Shown here in pieces: positions 22,466 through 29,584 of a stretch of DNA of 30,223 nt. The DNA comes from Candidatus Oleimmundimicrobium americanum (lineage in GTDB: Bacteria; Actinomycetota; Aquicultoria; UBA3085; Oleimmundimicrobiaceae), in contig DFBH01000069.1 in assembly GCA_002366545.1 (NCBI GenBank), positions 45,765 through 75,987 on the forward strand. The letters run 5' to 3'. The notes below the pieces were generated by a model. The model was not told where the DNA came from and ran no database searches. It saw only the letters and a program-made list of their open reading frames with translations. Position numbers and translations under genes: made by a program. Numbering within the stretch: the stretch's first letter is position 1; the number at the start of each line of letters is the position of its first letter.

Positions 22466-23479
22466 ATGAATGTATGGATTGATATCACCAACTCTCCTCA
22501 TGTAGTTTTTTTTAAACCGATAATAGAAGATTTAAAAAAACGGGGATGTTCTGTAACTGTAACGGCAAGAGAATTTGCTCAAACAATACCCATGCTTGAA
22601 ATGCACAAGATGGAATACGTCTTAATTGGCCATCACAGGGGAAAAAATTTATTCAAAAAAGCGGTTGGTCTTTTTTCTCGCGTAAAAAGCTTAGTTGGTT
22701 TTGCTAAAGATAAAAATTTTGATTTAGCTCTCAGTCATGGCTCAAACGATTTAACTGTTGCTTGCTGGTTGCTGCGCGTCCCAAGTGTTGTAATCCATGA
22801 TTATGAACACGCGACTCTTTCGTACAAGGTTAACGCCAGGTTGGCCACCAAAATTCTTATTCCTGAGGCGATACCAAAAGAAGCCGTGGCTAAGTACGGT
22901 GCCATTTTTGAAAAAATTGAGCATTTCCCGGGACTTAAAGAGCATGTTTATTTAAATAGTTACCGTATAGATAATTCTCTAAATCAGAAACTGGGAATCG
23001 ACAACCATAAAATTTTGGTGGTTTTACGTCCCCCGGCAACAATGGCGGCTTATCACCGATTTGAAAATCCGTTGTTTAAAGAAGTAGTTTTGAGGTTTGG
23101 GTCGCTTCCGAATGTGGCAGTGATAGTGCTGCCAAGAACAGATGCTCAAGCTGTCGAATTAAATGATTTTTTGCCCGATAATTTTATTATTCCCGAGAAG
23201 GTTATTGACGGGCCATCTCTGTTGGCATTAGCGGATTTAGTGATTAGTGCCGGTGGAACAATGAATAGAGAGGCGGCCGTCTTGGGTACCCCGGCTTACA
23301 CAATCTTTGGAGGAAAAATGGGGGCGGTTGATGAATATTTAATTAGTATCGGGGCTCTTCATCAGGTCAAAAGAGCCGATGAAATTCCCGTTAAGAAAAA
23401 AATATCGTCTTCTCCGATGATTATAGAAAACAGGGAGATAATTATCGAAAAAGCGCTCAGCGCGGCAATTAAAAATTAA
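22466..23479 (+). CDS. DUF354 protein, putative GT-B-type glycosyltransferase-like
   Basis: Member of the DUF354 family, marked by the N-terminal MNVWIDITNSPHVVFFKPII and the mid-region VIHDYEHATLSYKVN. The second half has a UDP-sugar-binding-like segment (GPSLLALADLVISAGGTMNREAAVLGTPAYTIFGG) resembling GT-B folds and the UDP-GlcNAc 2-epimerase encoded next. 337 residues, no membrane helix or signal peptide, so cytosolic. Function is unproven; lying between a UDP-sugar dehydrogenase and WecB suggests a step in assembling or activating a surface glycan. ATG start behind AAGAGGA. Confidence 0.85.
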   Translation: MNVWIDITNSPHVVFFKPIIEDLKKRGCSVTVTAREFAQTIPMLEMHKMEYVLIGHHRGKNLFKKAVGLFSRVKSLVGFAKDKNFDLALSHGSNDLTVACWLLRVPSVVIHDYEHATLSYKVNARLATKILIPEAIPKEAVAKYGAIFEKIEHFPGLKEHVYLNSYRIDNSLNQKLGIDNHKILVVLRPPATMAAYHRFENPLFKEVVLRFGSLPNVAVIVLPRTDAQAVELNDFLPDNFIIPEKVIDGPSLLALADLVISAGGTMNREAAVLGTPAYTIFGGKMGAVDEYLISIGALHQVKRADEIPVKKKISSSPMIIENREIIIEKALSAAIKN

Positions 23480-23542
23480 ATTTTGTATTTTGAGATATTA
23501 ATAAATATTTTAATTTAATTGGGAATAAAGGTGAAAAATTAG

Positions 23543-24652
23543 TTGAAAATTATCATGGTTGCGGGCACAAGGCCGAATTTTATGAAAGTGGCTCCTATAA
23601 TTCGCGAAATAGAAGCCAAGGGGATTTCTTGTTGCCTTGTCCACACGGGTCAGCATTTTGATGAGCTGATGAGCAAAATTTTCTTTTCTGACCTTGGATT
23701 ACCCGAACCGGATGTTTATCTTGGGGTTAAGGGCGGTACGCATGCTTATCAGACGGGCGAGGCGTTGAAGGCCCTTGAGACGGTCTATATTCAAGAGAAA
23801 CCGGATTTGGTTGTTGTGGTTGGCGATGTAAACTCAACTTTGGCAGGTGCATTGGCGGCTGTAAAGATAAGGATACCGGTTGCTCATGTTGAAGCCGGTT
23901 ACAGGAGTCATGATATTGCCATGCCGGAGGAGATTAATAGAATAATTGTGGATAGAATTTCACAAATGCTTTTTGCTCCCACTCAAGATGCTGTTGATAA
24001 TTTAGTTAAAGAGGGCATTGACAGCAAACGAATATTTTTTGTCGGCAACGTTATGGCTCAAACTCTTCTCGAGTTTGTTGAAGCAATCGATAAAGAGCTT
24101 CCCGAAGCTCTTTCTGATAAACATCTCGGTGATTATGTTTTGGCGACGGTGCATAGAGCGGAAAATACGGATGATCCGCGGAGATTGCGGCAGATAATGG
24201 AATCGTTCGCGGAATTGCCGTTGCCTGTTGTCTTTCCCATTCATCCGCGGACGGCCGGTAAACTTCCGAAGGAGCTTAAACAGCTATGCGCGGATTCGGG
24301 CGTTTACTTTCTCCGGCCGCAGGGATACATTGATTTTTTGAAACTTATGATTAACAGTCGGTTATTGTTGACCGATTCCGGAGGAATTCAGGAAGAAGCA
24401 TTGCTTCTTGGTATCCCTTGCCTGACTTTGCGATATAATACTGAAAGGGTAGCAACCATTGAGCTGGGCGCCAACAAACTTGTTGGGACTGATAAAGGAT
24501 TGATAATTAAAGAAGCGCGAAGGATACTAAGTGAGCCCAAAAAGAGTTATCCGGTTCCACCCCTTTGGGATAAAAAAGTAGCCGGTAGAATTGTAGATGC
24601 CGTCATTGCCAACTCTAATCTTTTGGAAATTAAACCCCAAGAAAAACTTTGA
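23543..24652 (+). CDS. wecB: UDP-N-acetylglucosamine 2-epimerase (non-hydrolysing)
   Basis: Interconverts UDP-GlcNAc and UDP-ManNAc. Signatures: VAGTRPNFMKVAPII at the N-terminus, HTGQHFDELMS, VVGDVNSTLAGALAA, HVEAGYRSHDIAMPEEINR, and TDSGGIQEEALLLGIPCLTLRYNTERVATIELGAN in the UDP-binding half. 369 residues, normal. It starts with TTG at 23543 with AAAGGTG about 9 bases upstream. Together with the dehydrogenase at 21001 it can supply UDP-ManNAcA or a related acid for a wall polymer. Confidence 0.95.
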   Translation: MKIIMVAGTRPNFMKVAPIIREIEAKGISCCLVHTGQHFDELMSKIFFSDLGLPEPDVYLGVKGGTHAYQTGEALKALETVYIQEKPDLVVVVGDVNSTLAGALAAVKIRIPVAHVEAGYRSHDIAMPEEINRIIVDRISQMLFAPTQDAVDNLVKEGIDSKRIFFVGNVMAQTLLEFVEAIDKELPEALSDKHLGDYVLATVHRAENTDDPRRLRQIMESFAELPLPVVFPIHPRTAGKLPKELKQLCADSGVYFLRPQGYIDFLKLMINSRLLLTDSGGIQEEALLLGIPCLTLRYNTERVATIELGANKLVGTDKGLIIKEARRILSEPKKSYPVPPLWDKKVAGRIVDAVIANSNLLEIKPQEKL

Positions 24653-24707
24653 TTTGTAGATTATTCTAATATCTTTATATACAAATGTTTTGCGGGAGGA
24701 AAATATG

Positions 24708-25412
24708 ATGAAAAATATAAAAGAGAAGTTAAAGAAATTTAACTTAGTGGATGCGGGAATAGTCGTATTGGTTTTGTTGATGGTTGCTGTCGCGTTTACA
24801 AGGACAGGAGGAAATGTCCAATCTTATACCTTTGATGGTTTTGATATCGATAGGGCCGTAAAGAAATACGAAGAACTTAGCAAACAAGGGTATATTATCA
24901 CCGGAAAAATAACAGGGATAAGTTCGGGGGACAGAAAGCCGGTCGATGTTGAAGGTGAGGTTACATGGGCAGGTTTTGGTATGCTTTTGATGAATGTTGG
25001 CGGAAGTAACATTTCTGTAGGGGGGCCGATAAGTAAATACGAAGATGTTTACGCGAGAGGCATCGTTTTGGAAGTTTCCAAAAGAATTAAAGTTGCTGAT
25101 GTGATTTTAGAACCAAAGAGAATTACGAGTTTCAATGAATTAATTCCTCAAAGAGAAGATATCGGGGATAACTACAGGGTTTATACTCAAGTTGTGATAG
25201 CAGACGCGGATTCCATAAAAGTTCAGGAAGTTGTAAGCACTTTACGTACCGAGAGAAAGCATGTCGCGATTTACCCCTCATCTTCATCTAACATTGTTAC
25301 GTTGTCTGTGGAGGGTGCAAGTTGGGAAGATTTAAAAATTGCGTCGGATGTTTTGGGTAAGTTTGACGGCATGAGCGATATTGTGATTGTGCGAACATAC
25401 GGTGTCGATTAA
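24708..25412 (+). CDS. DUF4330 membrane-anchored protein
   Basis: Small anchored protein with one N-terminal helix (NLVDAGIVVLVLLMVAVAFT, about residues 12-31) and an extracytoplasmic remainder. The KFNLVDAGIVVLVLL start is typical of DUF4330 proteins, which have no known function. The C-terminal half (residues ~160-235) looks like a compact alpha/beta domain, with VVIADADSIKVQEVVSTLR and WEDLKIASDVLGKFDG. The double ATG at 24705/24708 follows GGGAGGA; the second has the better spacing. It lies between wecB and the polymerase-like gene, so a role in surface-glycan assembly is likely but unproven. Confidence 0.7.
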   Translation: MKNIKEKLKKFNLVDAGIVVLVLLMVAVAFTRTGGNVQSYTFDGFDIDRAVKKYEELSKQGYIITGKITGISSGDRKPVDVEGEVTWAGFGMLLMNVGGSNISVGGPISKYEDVYARGIVLEVSKRIKVADVILEPKRITSFNELIPQREDIGDNYRVYTQVVIADADSIKVQEVVSTLRTERKHVAIYPSSSSNIVTLSVEGASWEDLKIASDVLGKFDGMSDIVIVRTYGVD

Positions 25413-25473
25413 AAGACAGTAATATTAATTTATGTGGTTTAAAACTTTGGTGTAATGAAAATGTGGTTTTGAG

Positions 25474-26754
25474 ATGACTATAATAAGCGGGTTTTTTGAT
25501 ATCGCGGCAAGCGCGTGCAGAAAAATTGAAAACTTGTTGAAGGGAAGCCTTTTTTTAGGTATTTTACTTTTCTCTTTTAAAAAAATAGAGAATCTATGGA
25601 TTGAAAGTTTTTTTAGATCTCTGTATCCGAAAAGACGCGATTTCTTTTTTAAGAAAAGTCATATATTAAAACGTGGTATTTTTTCTCCGCTAATCATTGT
25701 GGTGGCATTTCTACTATTTATGATACTGGGGAATTGTTCAATCTCTTTTCAAACGCGGATTGTTATAATCGTAGGCCTTGTGTCGTTTACTGTTTTTGCT
25801 TTAATTTCAACAAAAATCAACAGACTGAAAAATCCTATAACATTTGATATGAATGATATAGGGGCCATTGGAATTACAATGTTTTTGGTTGGAGTTATGT
25901 TTGTTTTTCTGTCCGTCATACAAGTTGGCGGTATCCCTTTGCTTAAACCGTCTTTAAGGTATTTATTATCACCAAAACTTTCAATACCTTCTTTTCTTAT
26001 GATTCCCGCGATGGCGCTTCTAACATCGGTTTTTGCTGATGATGTCGATAAAAACAAGCTCTCACGCGAGAGGGCAAGGTTTAGAACCGTTATCTTAACC
26101 ATTTTTTGCGTCTTTCTTCTTGGGCTTCTCGGATACAGAACTCCGGCCATAGCTTCGATATTAGTTGTTGTTGTGACGGGATATTACACAAAATTGTTTG
26201 ATGTTTTAGAGGTTTTGTCCGGTATTGTTTTTGCGGTTCTTCTGATAATCGGGGTGGGGTATTTCAGAGCTTCGGGAGAGTATTTGTGGAATTTTAGTCC
26301 AACAACTCTTTTAAGCGTTAGGGCAAATTTTACAATGCATATTTTTGATATGTTGGTTAATTTAAGCGGGTTTACGGGAGCAACTCACGGAAAACTTACT
26401 TTGAGTATGTTACCCGGCTCTGAATTAGGCCCTCGTTTTTTGATAGCGAAGATTATTGGGTGGAGACCGGGTATTACAATTACATCAACTTTGCTTGGTC
26501 CCATGGTGGTAGAATTTGGAACAATAGGCGTGCTCTTTGGAATGGGCGTCTTGGGTTTTATTTTGGGCGTCGGACACGAGTTTATAAAGAGTGGACAAAC
26601 TGTTTACGCGGGAATTTATGCTTTCTTGATTTCCTATACCCTGATAGGTGTCGAAACGGGGATTGTTGATTGGATTGTCTGCGGATTTTTTGTGGTAGCA
26701 ACCATTCTTTATGTATTGAACTTCTTGAAGAGATTTGAGAAAAAAAAGGAATGA
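25474..26754 (+). CDS. Polytopic membrane protein, Wzy-like oligosaccharide repeat-unit polymerase
   Basis: 426 residues with about ten hydrophobic segments, beginning after a basic N-terminal region of ~70 residues. The long loop between the later helices contains FSPTTLLSVRANFTMHIFDML, and the C-terminal TLLGPMVVEFGTIGVLFGMGVLGFILG resembles the conserved end of O-antigen polymerases. GYRTPAIASILVVVVTGYY resembles the middle helix of archaeal and Gram-positive repeat-unit polymerases. Sequence conservation in Wzy proteins is poor, so the call rests on topology, these patterns and the UDP-sugar genes upstream. ATG start with a weak TTTTGAG site. The end of the gene abuts a possible flippase remnant. 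Confidence 0.65.
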   Translation: MTIISGFFDIAASACRKIENLLKGSLFLGILLFSFKKIENLWIESFFRSLYPKRRDFFFKKSHILKRGIFSPLIIVVAFLLFMILGNCSISFQTRIVIIVGLVSFTVFALISTKINRLKNPITFDMNDIGAIGITMFLVGVMFVFLSVIQVGGIPLLKPSLRYLLSPKLSIPSFLMIPAMALLTSVFADDVDKNKLSRERARFRTVILTIFCVFLLGLLGYRTPAIASILVVVVTGYYTKLFDVLEVLSGIVFAVLLIIGVGYFRASGEYLWNFSPTTLLSVRANFTMHIFDMLVNLSGFTGATHGKLTLSMLPGSELGPRFLIAKIIGWRPGITITSTLLGPMVVEFGTIGVLFGMGVLGFILGVGHEFIKSGQTVYAGIYAFLISYTLIGVETGIVDWIVCGFFVVATILYVLNFLKRFEKKKE

Positions 26755-26848
26755 GAAAGTTATTAAAGGAGCAGGTAGCTCAGTAAATGTTGCCCTTTTA
26801 GGTTTTTTAAAAAATGAAGGTGTTTTTGGTTTGAGCATGGTATTGTAA
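26751..26848 (+). pseudogene. Possible remnant of a Wzx-type flippase start
   Basis: An ATG at 26751 overlaps the polymerase stop as ATGA and reads MRK before running to a stop. Shifted by one frame, 26759-26848 reads VIKGAGSSVNVALLGFL then KNEGVFGLSMVL and a TAA. This resembles the first ~45 residues of polysaccharide flippases (KGAG..., ALLGFL..., GPEGFGLYSL) with about a dozen residues deleted and a frameshift near codon 3. A wzx gene would be expected next to a wzy-like gene. It could be chance; there is no further homology downstream. Confidence 0.3.
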
Positions 26849-26878
26849 AGTGGTGTAATCACACAACGCTAAAGTAAC

Positions 26879-26907
26879 TTGATAATATGGCCGATAAATA
26901 ATAATGT
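26879..26907 (+). promoter_or_regulatory. Candidate promoter for the GerMN-amidase genes
   Basis: TTGATA at 26879-26884, a 17-base spacer, TAATGT at 26902-26907 (weak -10). If real, the transcript passes through the hairpin at 26933 before the first gene. Confidence 0.25.
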
Positions 26908-26932
26908 GGTAAGATAATAATAAAATAGAACC

Positions 26933-26970
26933 CCCGCCCATACTTTTAATGATGGCGGGATTTGTTTTTT
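26933..26970 (+). terminator. Intrinsic terminator or attenuator upstream of the GerMN gene
   Basis: CCCGCCCAT (26933-26941, one bulged C) pairs with ATGGCGGG (26952-26959), followed by TTTGTTTTTT. It ends 26 bases before the GerMN ATG. It either terminates the glycan cluster or attenuates transcription from a promoter at about 26879-26907. Confidence 0.65.
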
Positions 26971-26996
26971 GTAATAAAACTTGTGTAGGAGGATAA

Positions 26997-27578
26997 ATGA
27001 AATATTTTAAATTTCTCACAATTCTCTTGGCTGTGGTGCTTGTGAGCATCTTTTTGGTGGGCTGTCAGGAGGAAAAAGAGCTTGAAACAAAACCCGCGAA
27101 CGAATCCGAAATAGTTGAAGAATCTTCGGAGTCAACGGAGACCACCACAAGCGAAACTGAATCGGAGACAACTGAACTTGTTCTTTATTTCTCAGATGGA
27201 CAAGCGATGTATCTTTTACCTGAGAAAAGAAAAGTCCCTAAAACGGAGACTCCTGCCCAAGCGGCAATTGAAGAATTAATCAAGGGGCCCGAAGAAGCTG
27301 AGCATGTTTCGACAATTCCCGAAGGGACTAAGCTTAACGGTGTAAATGTAGAGGATGAAACGGCATACGTAGATTTTAGCGAGGAATTTAAGGAAAATTA
27401 TCAATTGGGGAGCGCCGCTGAGATTATGACCGTTTACTCCCTTGTAAATACGTTAACTGAATTTCCAACCATTAAAAAGGTAAAGTTTTTGATTAACGGT
27501 GAGTCCCTTGAAATTGAGGGGAGCAATTTTGATTTTAAAACTCAGGAATTTTCCCGGAATGCCGATTTAATAGAGTAG
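26997..27578 (+). CDS. GerMN-domain lipoprotein
   Basis: Predicted lipoprotein: hydrophobic signal (residues 4-20) and lipobox LVGC with Cys23, then a Glu/Ser/Thr-rich linker to ~residue 60. The rest is a GerMN domain: LVLYFSDGQAMYLLPEKRKVP, TPAQAAIEELIKGP, and VEDETAYVDFSEEF through VNTLTEFPTIKKVKFLINGE. GerMN domains occur in spore germination/engulfment protein GerM and in lipoproteins such as LpqB. 193 residues with one GerMN copy, shorter than two-domain GerM. The ATG follows a strong GTAGGAGGA site. A wall-remodelling amidase is encoded 32 bases downstream. Confidence 0.9.
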   Translation: MKYFKFLTILLAVVLVSIFLVGCQEEKELETKPANESEIVEESSESTETTTSETESETTELVLYFSDGQAMYLLPEKRKVPKTETPAQAAIEELIKGPEEAEHVSTIPEGTKLNGVNVEDETAYVDFSEEFKENYQLGSAAEIMTVYSLVNTLTEFPTIKKVKFLINGESLEIEGSNFDFKTQEFSRNADLIE

Positions 27579-27610
27579 GATGAATAAAAAATAAGGCAGG
27601 AGGGTTTAAG

Positions 27611-29320
27611 TTGAAATTATTCAAGCCGGCATTTGTAGCAATAACAGCAGCAACGATTTTCTTTGTTTTGTGCGCCACCGTTTTTGCTGCTCCATTGATT
27701 TGTATAGACCCCGGTCACGGAGGTAAGGACTCCGGAGCCAGGAGTCCTGATTTTAAGATTGATCCCTCAACAAACGAGATAACATTTATAAGTGATGGAA
27801 CCACAAACACGGCATCTGCCGCCGGCTATATTGACGGTGAAATAAATTTTACGGGATTACCGAATAGGATAGATTCAACAACGGGGAATCTTAAGCTCTG
27901 GGAAAGCGACGCCAATCTAGATATATCTCTTCGGCTGAGGGATTTGGTAAGAAATGGTGGATATAATATTTGTATAACCAGGAATAAAGATTGTTCAGTG
28001 AATACCCCTGCTGCTGATATAAATAAAGATGGGTCTATAAATAGAACTGATGAATTATTAGCCCGATGTGTTGTAGCAAACAATGCCAATGCCACCATCT
28101 TTGTGTCAGTTCACAACAATGCTTATACAACACAAACTGCCCACGGAACCGAAACCTATCATTATCCGGGAAGCACCTCGGGCGCGCTTTTAGCAACCTA
28201 TATTCAAGATGAGCTGATAAAGCAAGTTTCCACTTACGATCGCGGGGTTAAGTCGGCGTCTTTTACCGTTCTCAACGGCACCAATATGCCCGCCGTTTTG
28301 GTGGAGGGTGCTTTTATTTCAAATCCTGATGAAGTAAAACTTCTTCTCTCTCCAACTTTTAGGCAAAAAATGGCTCAGGGCGTTTTCAACGGGATAGATA
28401 AATATCTTTTGACGACCCTTCCGAGAATAGCCGGTAGCGATAGATATGAGACGGCGGTTTATATATCGAAAGAAGGCTGGGACTCGGCATCAACCGTTAT
28501 TTTGGCAAAGGGGGATGATTTTCCCGATGCTTTGGCTGGAGCGCCTTTGGCCTATAAGTATGATGCTCCCATGTTGCTTACGGGGTCTTCCTCATTGAAT
28601 TCAAAGACGTCTGATGAGATAAAGAGACTTAAGGCGACAAGATGCATAATATTAGGTGGAACGGGCGCGATATCGGACACGGTTAAATCTGAATTGGAAG
28701 GTATGGGTCTTTCTGTTAAGAGAATTGCGGGAAATAACAGATTTGAAACTGCTTCTGAAATTGCGAAAGAAGTCGACTCGTCCAGTCAGACGGCAATAAT
28801 TACGAGCGGCCTTAATTTTCCCGATGCGCTTTCGATATCAAGTTACGCTACCAAAAACCAGATTCCGATTTTGCTTGTTCCCAAAGACGAAGTTACGGCT
28901 GATGTTAAATTGGTTCTTTCAACGCTTGAAATAACCAGAACAATTATCGTGGGAGGGACGGGCGCAGTTTCTCAGGATATTGAGAATTGGCTTACAGATA
29001 ACAACTATAATCCCGAAAAAAGAATTAGCGGGGCAAATAGGTTTGAAACATCCGCTTTAATTGCCGGGGAATATTTTTTCGCTCCGACTTGCGCTTATGT
29101 TGCTACAGGTGCTGATTTCCCCGATGCTTTAAGCGCTGCTTGTTTTGCGGCAAAGAAAAATGCCCCGATTGTTTTGGTTGAAAAGGATAGTTTGCCTACC
29201 GATATTTCAAGCTACATTCGTGATTACGCTTCCGGTCTTGAAGAAGTGATATTGCTTGGCGGAAACGTTCCGATTACAGACGATGTGGTGAGAGAAATTT
29301 GTGCCGCTCTCTATTTTTAA
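27611..29320 (+). CDS. N-acetylmuramoyl-L-alanine amidase with three CWB2 cell-wall-binding repeats
   Basis: Secreted peptidoglycan hydrolase cutting the glycan-peptide amide bond. The signal peptide ends near VFAAP (residue ~27). The Amidase_3 domain (about 28-265) has zinc ligands His36 (IDPGHGGKDSG), Glu98 (LWESDANLDI) and His168 (FVSVHNN), and catalytic Glu232 (VLVEGAFISNPDE). An insertion holds an EF-hand/dockerin-like loop DINKDGSINRTDE at 136-148. Three CWB2 repeats of ~99 residues start at R272, R371 and R471 (RIAGSDRYET, RIAGNNRFET, RISGANRFET), each with an FPDAL motif. CWB2 modules anchor proteins to anionic wall polymers. TTG start at 27611 behind GCAGGAGGG. Confidence 0.95.
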   Translation: MKLFKPAFVAITAATIFFVLCATVFAAPLICIDPGHGGKDSGARSPDFKIDPSTNEITFISDGTTNTASAAGYIDGEINFTGLPNRIDSTTGNLKLWESDANLDISLRLRDLVRNGGYNICITRNKDCSVNTPAADINKDGSINRTDELLARCVVANNANATIFVSVHNNAYTTQTAHGTETYHYPGSTSGALLATYIQDELIKQVSTYDRGVKSASFTVLNGTNMPAVLVEGAFISNPDEVKLLLSPTFRQKMAQGVFNGIDKYLLTTLPRIAGSDRYETAVYISKEGWDSASTVILAKGDDFPDALAGAPLAYKYDAPMLLTGSSSLNSKTSDEIKRLKATRCIILGGTGAISDTVKSELEGMGLSVKRIAGNNRFETASEIAKEVDSSSQTAIITSGLNFPDALSISSYATKNQIPILLVPKDEVTADVKLVLSTLEITRTIIVGGTGAVSQDIENWLTDNNYNPEKRISGANRFETSALIAGEYFFAPTCAYVATGADFPDALSAACFAAKKNAPIVLVEKDSLPTDISSYIRDYASGLEEVILLGGNVPITDDVVREICAALYF

Positions 29321-29390
29321 GTGAAAATTTAAGGGATTAGGTTTTCTTTCCGAAAGAATTAATTCATGTTCCGGGGCTCTTTGACTCAAT

Positions 29391-29551
29391 CGTCATTGCG
29401 CCTGCCCGCCGGTGAATGTTTCAGGTTTAGGTAGGCAAAGTCGCAATAACTCTCCTCGTCATTGCCGTGTCTACCGGCAGGCAGGAGCCCTGATAAGGAC
29501 GTGGCAATCTCAAACCCACTCGTCATTGCGAGGCGAAGCCGAAGCAATCTC
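29391..29551. repeat. Three CGTCATTGC repeat units, two of them interrupted
   Basis: CGTCATTGC starts at 29391, 29457 and 29521, each followed later by GCAATAACTC or GCAATCTC, so each unit can fold into an imperfect hairpin. The third is compact (31 bases). The second contains the 21-base palindromic element (29464-29484), and the first a CCTGCCCGCCGG... insertion ending TAGGCA. They fill most of the 264-base gap between the amidase and SpoIID genes; no gene is seen in that gap. Confidence 0.8.
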
Positions 29552-29584
29552 GGGTTTGAATTTAATTTACTGGGAGTGATAAAC

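Noticed and set aside
26768..26810. tRNA-like GGTAGCTCAG sequence
   Set aside because: It resembles a tRNA D-arm, but there is no matching acceptor stem, anticodon arm or T-arm (no GTTCRA) at the right spacing.
26485..26862. 125-codon - strand open frame
   Set aside because: It is antisense to the end of the polymerase-like gene, with no ribosome site and no recognisable motifs.
26755..26930. Riboswitch ahead of the GerMN gene
   Set aside because: Only the terminator-like hairpin is clear; no conserved core of any riboswitch class I know could be matched.
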